DNA of 64,000 bases from an uncultured Lachnospiraceae bacterium (GCA_930972465.1 CAKNHF010000004.1:1-64000), one strand, 5' to 3'. Shown: positions 41,960 to 51,028, numbered from the stretch's first letter. Notes: generated by a model from the letters alone, not told the origin. Translations and numbers: made by a program.

Positions 41960-43302
41960 GCTTCCTCTCGTTCCTCCTCTGGCAAATGTCTGTCTGCGGC
42001 TTCTTTATTCTTTCTGCCTGGCCGATTTTCTTCTGCCTCTTCTCCCGTTTCCAGCATCTCAAGGAACGCCTCCAGCCTGGTCTTGATCTGTCCGTCGTGG
42101 CTGTTGCGCCGGTCAATACCGTCTCCGTCCAGGATCAGCATGGGGATATCCATCTCCTGCAGCTTCTCTTTGAGCAGGATGCTGCCCCCGGAGGACTGCT
42201 TGCATCCCCAGTGGCAGAACTGGATCACCGCGTCCGGGTGGAGACGGTTCGCCAGCTTTCCGACCATATCCGCCTTGTGCGAATAGGATCCGTTATACAG
42301 GTTCCTGATGATCTTCTTCGCCAGTGCATGGAACGGCTTTGTATCGTCCATCTCCTCCATAGAATCGATGATGATGTCACTGGCAATGATCTGGTATTTA
42401 CGGCTTGCGTTGAAATAACTCTGCAGCGTCTCCTGATAGAACGGAAGCAGATGAATCCAGAGGATCTTCTTCCCGTCGAACTTCGGATAGTTCTTGATAT
42501 CCTTTATCATGAACCGGATCAGGTCGAGGAACTCCTGGGTCCCGATGAGCAGGTGCATCCCCATCATCATATAGAGGTGGCTGATCAGTTCCCCCGGATA
42601 GTACCGCTCGCTCTGAAGCTCGAAGAACCGCATCAGTTCCTTTCTCGTCTCGTTTTCGATCCGTATCGCTTTTCTCAGTTTCTCCACATCAAAGGTTGAT
42701 CCGAAGCGTTTCTCAAGTTCCGCGGTGAAATCCTTTAGCTGTTCCGCCAGATAGTCCACCGACGCTTCGTCGTCCCGGTACGGTACGTCGAGAAATGTGA
42801 ACGGAACCCCCTTCTTCTTCTCCAGGTAGCGGAACGTGTTCAGATTTCCATCGCAGGAAAGTGAAGTCGTCACGGCATACTCCGGCACAGGCACCGCCCC
42901 GCTGTCGATTGCTCCTACAAAAGTCTTATGATAGGAGCACAGTGTCGGCGCAATCCCCGTATTCTGTGCATAGTCTATAAAAAAGTCTTCCAGATGATAC
43001 CCGCTGAAATAGCAGGAAAGACACTCAATCGAGAGTGTGTTCAGTCCGAAACACCCTATGATCTCACAGGGTGAAAAGATATTGCCCCATACGTAGCTGT
43101 CCGGGCGGCCGAGAGAATCAGCTACAAAGGACATCATCATTGCCTCCAGCTTCTGGTAGCCCTTTGATATCCCCTTCTTCGGAAGCAGTTTCGTGCGGAG
43201 CTTGTTCAGTTTGAATCCAAGAAGCATCTGAGCCCAGCTCTCTCCGGGATGCTCCGTGGTCTCTTCTTTTACATGGTCGATATATTTATCTGCGATCCAC
43301 AT
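41953..43302 (-). CDS. 2-hydroxyacyl-CoA dehydratase family subunit (HgdB/YjiM-like)
   Basis: 449 residues from the ATG at 43302 (GGAGGGAAT). It has the FeS-subunit pattern with cysteines in SPCEIIGCFGL, SIECLSCYFSGYHLEDFF and TTSLSCDGN, and HWGCKQSSGGSILLKEKLQ with LILDGDGIDRRNSHDGQIKTRLEAFLE at the C-terminus. Enzymes of this family remove water from (R)-2-hydroxyacyl-CoA by a ketyl-radical mechanism, or reduce aromatic rings. With the fused activator it forms a two-gene operon without visible CoA-transferase, so the substrate may not be a CoA ester at all. Confidence 0.88.
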   Translation of the reverse strand: MWIADKYIDHVKEETTEHPGESWAQMLLGFKLNKLRTKLLPKKGISKGYQKLEAMMMSFVADSLGRPDSYVWGNIFSPCEIIGCFGLNTLSIECLSCYFSGYHLEDFFIDYAQNTGIAPTLCSYHKTFVGAIDSGAVPVPEYAVTTSLSCDGNLNTFRYLEKKKGVPFTFLDVPYRDDEASVDYLAEQLKDFTAELEKRFGSTFDVEKLRKAIRIENETRKELMRFFELQSERYYPGELISHLYMMMGMHLLIGTQEFLDLIRFMIKDIKNYPKFDGKKILWIHLLPFYQETLQSYFNASRKYQIIASDIIIDSMEEMDDTKPFHALAKKIIRNLYNGSYSHKADMVGKLANRLHPDAVIQFCHWGCKQSSGGSILLKEKLQEMDIPMLILDGDGIDRRNSHDGQIKTRLEAFLEMLETGEEAEENRPGRKNKEAADRHLPEEEREEAC

Positions 43303-43439
43303 TTTATTCCCTCCAGATCTCACGTTGATGTATAAATACAGTCTATCTGTAGTTCCAAAAATAATACAAAATTAATATATAGCACATTTCCGTGAAAATT
43401 TCCAGAGGGGGATCCCGGCGTTTCTTTCTTTCACTGTAT

Positions 43440-43630
43440 CTAATTCAGTCCGGCAAACGCGCAGATCGCAGCAATCACAAAGGTCGGCAGCATATTATCC
43501 ACTTTCAGCCATTCGCCGAACTGAGTGATCCGCTTCTCAAGATTGATCCATTCTCCCAGCAGAAAACCGATGGCAAAACTTGCAATAATCCTCATCGTCC
43601 CACCGCTTATAAGTTCTCTTCCCATGACTG
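43440..43630 (-). pseudogene. DUF554 membrane protein remnant
   Basis: MRIIASFAIGFLLGEWINLEKRITQFGEWLK is a middle segment of DUF554 proteins, fused directly to a last-helix tail, VDNMLPTFVIAAICAFAGLN. The bulk of the roughly 230-residue protein between and before these is lost. The DNA 43303-43439 has no gene. Confidence 0.78.
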
Positions 43631-43661
43631 TCATCATCCCTTCAACCGCGCCGCCGGGACC

Positions 43662-43751
43662 GTGCAACTGTATGCGCGCTGGCACGGACTCTGGAAACTG
43701 ATCGATGACGTCCACACGGAAAATATGGGCTGCGAGTACGGGGTATTATAA
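43662..43751 (+). pseudogene. Unidentified C-terminal remnant
   Basis: A short plus-strand frame reading VQLYARWHGLWKLIDDVHTE then NMGCEYGVL and a TAA has the look of a real protein end, but the family was not recognised and no start or upstream body exists. It abuts the DUF554 remnant head to head. Confidence 0.4.
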
Positions 43752-43842
43752 TGAAAGCATGACTGACTGAGAGAGTTCCCTCATACGAGGGAGCAAAGGC
43801 ATTTTTCACAAAAAAGAAGGGAATTGTATCGATGATTTTTAC

Positions 43843-43872
43843 TTGACTATACAGGGATATATATGGTAGACT
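43843..43872 (+). promoter_or_regulatory. Promoter of DUF2798 gene
   Basis: TTGACT (43843-43848) and TAGACT (43867-43872), spacer 18. A 5' untranslated region of about 100 bases follows, without a clear terminator hairpin. Confidence 0.55.
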
Positions 43873-43982
43873 CATGTCCGCTGAGAAAATCCAGGTTTTT
43901 ATTGGAAACGTCCATTCTCCTGAATGATTAACGAACAACACGGATTTTTGTTGCCAGTATGATCATTAAAGGAGGATTTTTT

Positions 43983-44483
43983 ATGCCAAAAACTAAATTT
44001 GAAGATGTTATTTTTACGATCATCATGGTCTTTGTGATGGTCTACGCAATGATCTGTTATAATATCGTGCTGAATACAGGCGCGATGACTTATTCAGTCT
44101 TTCTGTCCGCTTTCCATGAGCTGGTGATTATGGCGCCCGTCGCTTTTGTCATTGACTTTTTCTTTGTCGGACATATCGCGAAAAAGACTGCGTTCCGGCT
44201 CGTTAATCCGGAAAAGGAAAATCCGTTCCATCTTGTCCTCGCTATTTCCGCGGTATCTGTCATGTGGATGTGCCCACTGATGAGCTTTGTGGCAACGCTG
44301 CTTTTTAAGAACGCGGGAACGGATCTGCTCCCGGTCTGGCTTCAGACCGTGGCTCTGAATTTTCCGATGGCGTTTTTCTGGCAGATATGCTACGCAGGAC
44401 CGTTTGTAAGGTTTGTCTTCCGGCTTATCTTCAGACAGACGGAGGGAAATCCAGAAACATCAGCTGCCGATGAATGTGCATAA
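43983..44483 (+). CDS. DUF2798 membrane protein
   Basis: 166 residues from the ATG at 43983, which has AAAGGAGGA eight bases before it. Four hydrophobic helices form two repeats, with FTIIMVFVMVYAMICYNIVLN, AFHELVIMAPVAFVIDFFFVGHIAKK, MWMCPLMSFVATLLF and NFPMAFFWQICYAGPFVRFVFRL. The family has no established function. A second, decayed member lies at 63583-63985. A terminator follows. Confidence 0.88.
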   Translation: MPKTKFEDVIFTIIMVFVMVYAMICYNIVLNTGAMTYSVFLSAFHELVIMAPVAFVIDFFFVGHIAKKTAFRLVNPEKENPFHLVLAISAVSVMWMCPLMSFVATLLFKNAGTDLLPVWLQTVALNFPMAFFWQICYAGPFVRFVFRLIFRQTEGNPETSAADECA

Positions 44484-44490
44484 ATCAGCC

Positions 44491-44536
44491 AAAACCCCGT
44501 GGGACGAACATTTTCTGTTCTCTCTCACGGGGTTTT
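44491..44536 (+). terminator. Terminator after DUF2798 gene
   Basis: AAAACCCCGTG (44491-44501) pairs with CACGGGGTTTT (44526-44536), followed by GTTT. Confidence 0.85.
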
Positions 44537-44572
44537 GTTTACCGCTTTCTGAAACCAAAAGTACAGGGGATT

Positions 44573-45130
44573 TCACCTTTTTCCCGTCCATTCTCTTTCA
44601 GCATAGAAAAAACGGGCTTCCATCAGAAGACCCGTTTGGTTTTCCTGTATAAGCCCTTTGGCAAATGCTCTTTGGGCCTTAAGCGTATCGTTTTCTCGCA
44701 GCAAAGCCGCTTTGTTCAGGCATGTGCGGCTGACGCCCCACTGAACTCGCAGTCCCACGATCCCCATCCACCTGCTGACCGCTTCCCTTGTCTTCTTTTT
44801 ATCCCGGCTGTTCAGAAGGTTCGGCACATAGGCGATATTCTGTTCCACCGTCATATGAGGGAACAGGACGCTCCCCTGAATTGCGTAGCCGATGTTCCTC
44901 CGCAGCATTGTCTGGTCCTTCTCCCTGATGTTCTCTCCTTCGATCAGGATCTCGCCCCCGTCCGGCTCCAGAAGCCCGTTGATCATCTTGAGAACCGTCG
45001 TCTTTCCGCATCCGGACGAGCCGATGATCGTAACAAACTCACCTTTCTCCACACACAGGTTAAAATCCTCCAGGATTACTTTCTCTCCATAAGCCTTCCG
45101 CACATGGCGGAATTCGATCATTTTCTGCAT
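44573..45130 (-). pseudogene. OpuCA-like osmoprotectant ABC ATPase, truncated
   Basis: From the ATG at 45130 (GGAGGAGGCAGC) the first 127 residues are a proper ATPase of the betaine/choline type: IEFRHVRKAYGEK, Walker A IGSSGCGKTT, Q-loop IGYAIQGSVLFPHMTVEQNIAYVP. After WMGIVGL (about 44750) the sequence becomes unrelated, and the signature, Walker B and CBS domains are missing. A terminator at 44611-44636 falls inside the remaining frame, confirming that the tail is not genuine coding sequence. It starts 78 bases past the permease stop. Confidence 0.85.
44611..44636 (-). terminator. Terminator of the decayed OpuC operon
   Basis: On the minus strand AACGGGTCTTC pairs with GAAGCCCGTT around TGATG, then TTTT. 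It marks the original operon end although the ATPase has lost its 3' half. Confidence 0.75.
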
Positions 45131-45208
45131 CTTGCTGCCTCCTCCCGGTCCAAACCGTCCGGACCGTTCTGTTTTCTGATATACTGATATGTTTATACGT
45201 TTATCCAT

Positions 45209-46748
45209 TTACTCCAGAAGCCCATGGGCATCGAGATATTCTTCCGCCACATCCTCCGGCTCCCGGTTCTCCGTCTCCACTTCATAATTCATCTGCGCCA
45301 TGTCGCTGTCCGAGATCAGTCCGGTGACCTTCTCAAACACGCGGTTCAGTTCCGGGTATTCTTCCAGGACTTCGCCGCGCACTACGTTTCCGCAGAGGTA
45401 AGACGGATAGAACTGCTTATCATCCTCCAGCACCACCGCATCCGACGCGGAAAGCTGTCCGTCTGTGGTGAACACCACCATGACATCGATCTGTTCCTGC
45501 TCCAGCGCCTGATATTTCAGCCCGATATCCAGGTCCATCGTCTCCCTGAAATTCAATCCGTAAGTATCGCAAAGAGCGTCATATCCGTCCTCCCGTTCAA
45601 AGAAATCATATTCTGCGCCGAACACAAGCTGATCGGCAACTGCGGCGAGATCAGAATAAGTATGAAGGTCATACTGCTCCGCGATCTCCCGACGGACCAC
45701 CATACCGTAAGTATTGTTGAACCCGTACATCCCTCTCCATTCCATGGAGTAATTTTCCTCATATTCCTGCTGAAGCTGATCAAACAGATCTTCTGTATAC
45801 ACGTCCTCGTTTTTCAGCACCATATTCCATGCCGTACCTGTATATTCGGGATAGATGTCGAATTCACCACCCTCCATGGCCGGCTGTATATTGGAGGTGC
45901 CTCCTCCCACCCCCTGGGTCAGCTCCACCGTCAGATCCGTATCCTGCTCGATCAGCAGTTTCAGCATCTCCCCCATCACATACTGCTCTGTCATGGGTTT
46001 CGTCGCTATGTGGATGGTCTCCTCTTTTCCTGTGCGGAGCGCAGAGGTCACAACCAGCGCCAGGCAGATCACCACTGCGGCGGCCGCCAGAATCCGGTTG
46101 GTCTTCTTCGCTTTTGCGCTTCGCTTCTGCATCCGCTTCTCCGGGAATCCCAGAAGAAAATCAACCGCCAGCGCCAGCAGCGCGATCAGAAGACTTCCCG
46201 TCATAGTCATGGCTGCATTGTTTGTGGTAATCCCACGGTAAATCGCAACGCCCAGTCCACCGGCTCCGATAAAAGAGGCAATACCTGCGAGGGCAATGGT
46301 CATGGTCACCATGCTCCGGATCCCGGACATGACGACCGGCATGGCAAGGGGCAGTTTGATCTTAAAGAGAATCTGCATCCGGGTACTTCCCATTCCCTTT
46401 GCCGCCTCCAGGACAGCAGGATCAATGTTGGACATTCCCGTGTGCGTATTGCGCACCATGGGGAGCAGCGCATACACCGTAAGGGCGATCACTGCCGTCG
46501 CGTTTCCCACACCGGAGAAGGGGATCAGAAATCCCAGCATGGAAATGGACGGGATCGTGTAGAGAAAGTTGATGACCGCCAGTGTGGGCTTTGCCGCCCG
46601 CTGGAATTCGCTGATCAGGATCCCCGCCAGACCGCCCAGAAGGATGGCGATCACAATGGCGAGAAAGGAGATCTCCAGATGCTCCAGCAGCAATCCTGCA
46701 AAAAAAATCAGTTCTCTCTGTGAGCAGTGTTCCTATCTCCCGGATCAT
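45209..46748 (-). pseudogene. OpuC-type permease/substrate-binding fusion, frameshifted near start
   Basis: The ATG at 46748 overlaps the PNPOx stop codon by ATGA and begins MIREIGTLLTERTDFF. A run of eight T (46700-46707 as A on the plus strand) shifts the frame; seven would read on into AGLLLEHLEISFLAIVIAI. Beyond the slip a long frame encodes the OpuCB permease (about 200 residues, with EAAKGMGSTRMQILFKIKLPLAMPV) fused to an OpuCC-like binding domain (IHIATKPMTEQYVMGEMLKLL, YPEYTGTAWNMVL). These import glycine betaine, carnitine or choline. A TTG at 46693 could rescue a shorter product. The slip may be reversible or an error. Confidence 0.82.
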
Positions 46749-47362
46749 CTCTCTTCACCTCTCCTTCTGACCGCCTGAACGGGACATCCCTCAAAGCACA
46801 GCCCGCAGTGCAGGCAATGTTCCTGACGGATTGCAAAGGGCGTTCCTTCTCCGATGCACTGCTGCGGACAGTTTCTCTTACATTTTCCGCATCCGATGCA
46901 CTCCTCTGTGATCTCGAATCCTTTTTTCTCATCTTCTGCGTTGCCGATCGTAAACGTTTCCCAGAAGATCGGCGTCTTTCCCAGATCAAAGAATTCGACC
47001 TGTCCGCTTTGGATACAAAACGGCTCCAGGATATATCTGCTCTCTCCCGGATAGACATCGTTCATGGACGGATTCTCCTCGAAGATCCGGTCAATCCACT
47101 TCTTCTGGTCCTTCAGTCTCTCCGCTTTTCCGGAAAGCCGCACCATCTGATACTCCCGGTTCAGCCCGGTGATCTCCGTATATCCCGAATTCACAAGCTG
47201 CCTGTAAAAGTCTTTCCCACGTGACGTGCAGAAGTAAAGCTTCTCATCCTCCACCAGCATCACATCGATGATCCGGTTGTGGGGTCTGCCCTCCTCATCT
47301 GTGGTGGCAAACGCTGCATCCTTGATCTCGCGCAGTATCTGAAAACATTCTCTCGCTGTCAT
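46745..47362 (-). CDS. PNPOx-like flavoprotein with C-terminal 4Fe-4S ferredoxin domain
   Basis: 205 residues from the ATG at 47362 (AGGAGGATGACG). Residues 1-145 have the pyridoxamine-oxidase-like split barrel (FQILREIKDAAFATTDEEGRPHNRIIDVML, LYFCTSRGKDFYRQL), which probably binds FMN. Residues about 150-205 contain two 4Fe-4S motifs: CIGCGKCKRNCPQQC and CLHCGLCFEGCPVQA. Flavin plus ferredoxin suggests an electron-transfer reductase. The promoter region shares a two-part motif with the sirtuin gene's promoter. A damaged relative lies at 24512-25079. Confidence 0.9.
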   Translation of the reverse strand: MTARECFQILREIKDAAFATTDEEGRPHNRIIDVMLVEDEKLYFCTSRGKDFYRQLVNSGYTEITGLNREYQMVRLSGKAERLKDQKKWIDRIFEENPSMNDVYPGESRYILEPFCIQSGQVEFFDLGKTPIFWETFTIGNAEDEKKGFEITEECIGCGKCKRNCPQQCIGEGTPFAIRQEHCLHCGLCFEGCPVQAVRRRGEER

Positions 47363-47471
47363 ATCGTCATCCTCCTTCTCGATCATAAACCTCAGACACA
47401 GAGTCTCTCCGCATTATCCGCGGACCATTCTCTGTTTTCACTGCTATTTTATGAGTGGGATCATGGATTGT

Positions 47472-47513
47472 AAAGTAAGCACAATATTGTGGTATAGTTA
47501 CCGGGAAGTAACT
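47472..47513 (-). promoter_or_regulatory. Two-part regulatory motif with AGTTAC dyad
   Basis: AGTTAC-CGGGAA-GTAACT (47496-47513) is a perfect 18-base dyad. On the minus strand it is followed after 13 bases by GTGCTTACTTT (47472-47482). The same two blocks with the same spacing occur before the sirtuin gene (52922-52962). An HxlR-type regulator is a plausible binder. Confidence 0.65.
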
Positions 47514-47524
47514 CTTGGACAGAC

Positions 47525-47570
47525 GAAAAGGGAAGCACCTGCTCCCTTAAGAGCCTGTGCTTCCCTTTTC
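47525..47570. terminator. Terminator after 39-residue protein gene
   Basis: GAAAAGGGAAGCAC (47525-47538) and GTGCTTCCCTTTTC (47557-47570) form a 14-base stem. It ends the minus-strand small gene at 47609 and lies before the regulatory motif of the next gene. Confidence 0.8.
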
Positions 47571-47608
47571 TGTTCTCTGATGTCTTTTTGTCTGCTGCTT
47601 CCGGCCGC

Positions 47609-47728
47609 TCAGCTTTTCTTATCCGTCACGCTGTCCGTAAAGTCCTTCCACGCCTTACCGCGCAGGAACATCGCCGCGACTATGCCTCCGCATGCCAGTA
47701 TAAAGAGCACAAATCCCAATGCATCCAT
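47609..47728 (-). CDS. 39-residue single-helix membrane peptide
   Basis: An ATG at 47728 with a near-perfect GGGAGGTGAGCGT site begins a 39-codon frame: MDALGFVLFILACGGIVAAM, then FLRGKAWKDFTDSVTDKKS, ending TGA. It has one hydrophobic helix of about 20 residues with a C-terminal basic cytosolic tail. An extended -10 (TGCTATAAT, 47773-47781 on the minus strand) lies 45 bases upstream and a strong terminator follows, so it looks like a complete independent gene. No homolog is recalled with confidence. It could be a small regulatory membrane peptide or a type I toxin-like peptide. Confidence 0.65.
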   Translation of the reverse strand: MDALGFVLFILACGGIVAAMFLRGKAWKDFTDSVTDKKS

Positions 47729-47779
47729 ACGCTCACCTCCCGGTAAACATTCGAACAATATGTTATGACTGTATTATAG

Positions 47780-48211
47780 CACTCCCTATCATATAAATAC
47801 AGTGTAAACTGTAACAGAATTCAGCCATGCAGTCTGCGAATGATTTTGCACACCACTTTATTCTCCGTTGCCGGCGGTTTTGTATGTGTAAAGAATACGA
47901 TTCCCTCCTGTAAAACTGAATAAAGGCGCTTCTTCTGCCACCTGCAGAGAAACGCCTTTGTTTCCTTCTCATTTTCATGCCTGATCTATGTAATCACCGG
48001 AAGTGCCTAAAGGCACATTCCGGGATTGTAAGCGGTCGCCAAGGTCTCGGGCACGCCCGGACTTTGGCTCGTCGCCGTTGCAAAAAGGGCGCCTGACCCG
48101 ATGATCAGGCACCCTTGCTATGCCTGTTAATATAAACAATTTTCCGCCGGTTATCAAGAGCGGATATTTTTCAGAACGCCGGTACATCCCTAAAACAGCT
48201 ACAGTTCGCAC
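47780..48211. other. Hairpin-rich gene-free interval
   Basis: No convincing gene. An AAAGGCG...CGCCTTT stem-loop lies near 47922-47960 with T-rich DNA after it. CCGGAAGTGCC-TAAA-GGCACATTCCGG is at about 47998-48023, followed by GC-rich imperfect palindromes to 48075. A terminator is at 48087-48114 (GGGCGCCTGA/TCAGGCACCC), with five T on the minus strand after AzlD. Confidence 0.55.
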
Positions 48212-48538
48212 CTAAAATACGAGCTGCACCAGCAGCATATAGCACACCGTCCCGCCCGCGATGGATAAAAGCATCTGCCGCTTCCACACATGCAGCACGA
48301 TGACCAGCAGAATCGAAATCATTTCCGGGATCCCGCGGCTCCCCGAAAAAACACTCACGTCTTTCAGGCTGTAGATGACAAGGAGTCCGAATACCGCGGC
48401 AGGGAGGAATTTTCCAAGGAACTGCACATACTTCGGCGTCGGTTTTTCCGACGGGAATACGAGAAAAGGCAGGAACCGCGTGACCGCCGTCCCCAGCACT
48501 ACCATTGCGACTGTAATAATCTGTTGTGTCAGTGTCAT
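48212..48538 (-). CDS. azlD: AzlD-family branched-chain amino acid export subunit
   Basis: 108 residues, about four hydrophobic helices: [20 protein letters not shown] at the N-terminus, [24 protein letters not shown], and a last-helix end [15 protein letters not shown]. AzlD is the small partner of AzlC. The gene overlaps azlC by four bases. Together they export leucine/isoleucine-type compounds or azaleucine. The start follows GGAGGAGAAA. Confidence 0.9.
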   Translation of the reverse strand: MTLTQQIITVAMVVLGTAVTRFLPFLVFPSEKPTPKYVQFLGKFLPAAVFGLLVIYSLKDVSVFSGSRGIPEMISILLVIVLHVWKRQMLLSIAGGTVCYMLLVQLVF

Positions 48539-49383
48539 TGTATTTCTCCTCCTTCTTTCTTCTCAAGCGGGCGCCAGATCAGCGTCAGGACTGCAAGGAT
48601 CGCCAGCATCGCCGGAATGATAAAGCTGTCTGCTCCGAACGCGATCAGGCAGAGCAGGGAGATCCCCAGCCCCAGCAGCGAACTCGTATGATCCTTTTCC
48701 TTGAGCCACTGCTCCAGGAAGATCACCACGAACATGGCGACCATGACAAACTCAAGTCCCTCTGTACTGAAATTAATCAGGGAACCGAAGATTCCGCCAA
48801 GCGTGGCGCCGGAGAACCAGTACAGGTGATTCAAAAGGGTAACTAAAAACATAAACCATCCCCGGTCCACATCCTCCGGGATATCCGCAGTATAATTGAT
48901 GGAAAATGTCTCATCGCACATTCCGAAGATCAGATAAAATTTCTTCCACCCCATCCCCCGGAACTTATCCAGCATGGAGATCCCGTAAAACAGATGCCTC
49001 GCATTGATCATCAGCGTCATGGCAAATGCCTGCAGCGGGTCAAATGCTCCGAGGAGCATATTGACGGTGACAAATTCTATGGATCCGGCAAAGATTGTAA
49101 TGCTCATGAGCATCGGATACAGGAAACTGAAACCGGAAACATTCATATAGATCCCGTATGTAATACCAAGGAACCAGAACCCCGCAAAGATCGGTATGGT
49201 ATAGGGAAAGGCCGCTTTGAACGCCTTTTTTAATATCCTTGATTTTTGAACAGACTGTTCTGACTGTAAAACGGTTGACTCTGACTGCATTTTCCTCTGT
49301 TCAGAAGCGGATACATAAGCTCCGCCTCTCTCCTTCCTCTCAATTTTCTCACTATTACAGACTATCACCATATTTACATACAA
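48535..49383 (-). CDS. azlC: AzlC-family branched-chain amino acid exporter
   Basis: 282-residue frame; AzlC homology begins near residue 50 with [32 protein letters not shown]. The family signatures [12 protein letters not shown]-like ([17 protein letters not shown]), [19 protein letters not shown] and [10 protein letters not shown] are present, with about seven helices. The start is uncertain: codons near residue 33 (ATG CAG) would give a protein closer to the usual length, though its ribosome-binding site is tight. The divergent MocR gene shares the intergenic region with TAATTGTATGGA motifs and may regulate the pair. Confidence 0.88.
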   Translation of the reverse strand: MYVNMVIVCNSEKIERKERGGAYVSASEQRKMQSESTVLQSEQSVQKSRILKKAFKAAFPYTIPIFAGFWFLGITYGIYMNVSGFSFLYPMLMSITIFAGSIEFVTVNMLLGAFDPLQAFAMTLMINARHLFYGISMLDKFRGMGWKKFYLIFGMCDETFSINYTADIPEDVDRGWFMFLVTLLNHLYWFSGATLGGIFGSLINFSTEGLEFVMVAMFVVIFLEQWLKEKDHTSSLLGLGISLLCLIAFGADSFIIPAMLAILAVLTLIWRPLEKKEGGEIQ

Positions 49384-49392
49384 TCAATATAA

Positions 49393-49595
49393 TAATTGTA
49401 TGGATTACAATTTTATCAAATGACGTATTGCAGCTCACACCTTGCTCAGGAACCGTCTTAGCGCATAGTACGGGAATCGGAGCGCATCAGCGCCACGAGT
49501 GCACATGCAGACAGGCGGTCAGGTATGGACTGAACTGCTGCCAAATTTCCCGCTGACTTGTCTCTGCCATACATTTCGTATTATAATTGTATGGA
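49393..49595. promoter_or_regulatory. Two TAATTGTATGGA sites between azlC and mocR
   Basis: TAATTGTATGGA occurs at 49393-49404 and again at 49584-49595 in the same orientation. The first is part of an ATACAAT...ATTGTAT inverted repeat (49386-49401). MocR/PdxR proteins bind paired direct repeats, so these fit the divergent regulator. 49405-49583 shows no gene. Confidence 0.55.
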
Positions 49596-49639
49596 AATTT
49601 AACTCCTGTTTTCTATCCATATATGCAAAGGAGGTTCCC

Positions 49640-51028
49640 ATGCCGTTCAATTCATTTCTAAACTATCCCATGTCATGGAAGCCGGACCGAAGCCGGCTGA
49701 CTCGCCCCATCTATCGTTCTCTTGCCGAACAGATGGAGAAGGATATCGCCGCGGGATTCCTGCCGCCCGGAACAAGGCTTCCGCCCCAGAGGGAACTGGC
49801 GGACTTTCTGGATATCAACTTTACCACAGTCACCCGTGCCTATCGTTTATGCGAACTGAAAGGTCTGATCTACGCGGTGACTGGAAGCGGAACCTTTGTG
49901 GCACCCAACGCGGCAAAATCTGTAACGATCTCTGCAGGCACACTGGCAGGCGGCAGTATCGATCTGGGCTTCGTCAGTTCTTTCGAACAGTGCAACGACA
50001 TGATCAGCGACACCATTGCCTCCGTCATTAAAAAACGGCGCTTCGCGGAGCTCCTGGACTACGAATATCCCACCGGAATGCCCCACCATAAAGCCGCCGC
50101 TGTAAACTGGCTGGCGAACATGGGCGTACATACTGATCCGGATCACCTTGCCATTGCATCAGGCACTCTGAATGCGATCGCGCTCGCCCTTTTCTCCCTC
50201 TTTGAGCCGGAGGCCCGGATCGCAGTGGACACATATGCCTTCGTCAATTTTATTGAACTGGCGAAGATGCACCACCTCCAGCTTGTCCCCATCAGCGGAG
50301 ACGCCGAGGGGATGATTGCCGGGGAGCTGGAGGCCCAGCACAGGCTCAAGCCCATCCGCGGCGTTTTCCTCTCCCCCTCCTGCTGCAACCCCACTACCAT
50401 CATGATCACGGAACGCAGAAAGGCCGCCCTTGCCGATGTGATCGGCCGGTGCGGCATGATCCTGATTGAGGACGATATCCACGCATTCTTAAGCGCAGGC
50501 ATTGTAGAAGACTACGCCGGTCCCATCTCCCGTTTTCTTCCGGAGCAGTCCGTCTTTATCAGCGGGACCTCCAAATCTCTCTGTTCCGGGCTCCGGGTCG
50601 CCTATCTTGTCTACCCTGACCGGTTTCGTGAACAGCTTTTAAGCGCACTTTTTAACATCAATGTCAAAACTTCCTCCCTTGACGCCGAGGTCATCACGGA
50701 ACTGATCCTCTCCGGAAAGGCAGGTGAGGTCACAGAGAAAAAGCGCGCTCTTGCTGCAGAAATGAATGCGCTGTTCTATGAATTTTTTCCTGAACAGAAA
50801 GGCGTCGGACATCCCTTAAGCTTCTACCGGTGGCTGCCGATCCGGGACACGAGAAGGGGATCTGAGGTGGAGAGAGAACTTCTGGATAACGGGATCCGCG
50901 TCTATCACTCAGACCGGTTTCTCAGCGGTCCCAGGGAAGGACAGTGTTATCTGCGTATTTCTCTTGCCACAGCCAGAGAAAAGGAACTGCTGAGGACGGG
51001 GCTGACCATACTGGCAAAGCATATATAG
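49640..51028 (+). CDS. MocR-type GntR/aminotransferase regulator
   Basis: 462 residues from the ATG at 49640 (AAAGGAGG). Residues about 20-90 form a GntR winged HTH (PIYRSLAEQMEKDIAAGFLPPGTRLPPQRELADFLDINFTTVTRAYRL). Residues 110-460 are a fold-type I aminotransferase domain, with SPSCCNPTTIMITERRKA, LIEDDIHAF and the PLP lysine in SGTSKSLCSGLRVAYL. MocR proteins sense amino acids or vitamin B6. It is divergent from azlCD, the classic AzlB-independent placement for control of an amino-acid exporter. Confidence 0.92.
   Translation: MPFNSFLNYPMSWKPDRSRLTRPIYRSLAEQMEKDIAAGFLPPGTRLPPQRELADFLDINFTTVTRAYRLCELKGLIYAVTGSGTFVAPNAAKSVTISAGTLAGGSIDLGFVSSFEQCNDMISDTIASVIKKRRFAELLDYEYPTGMPHHKAAAVNWLANMGVHTDPDHLAIASGTLNAIALALFSLFEPEARIAVDTYAFVNFIELAKMHHLQLVPISGDAEGMIAGELEAQHRLKPIRGVFLSPSCCNPTTIMITERRKAALADVIGRCGMILIEDDIHAFLSAGIVEDYAGPISRFLPEQSVFISGTSKSLCSGLRVAYLVYPDRFREQLLSALFNINVKTSSLDAEVITELILSGKAGEVTEKKRALAAEMNALFYEFFPEQKGVGHPLSFYRWLPIRDTRRGSEVERELLDNGIRVYHSDRFLSGPREGQCYLRISLATAREKELLRTGLTILAKHI

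Noticed and set aside
45224-46723. 499-codon plus-strand frame opposite the OpuC fusion
   Set aside because: Antisense shadow; the minus strand has clear OpuC permease and binding-protein motifs and the operon context.
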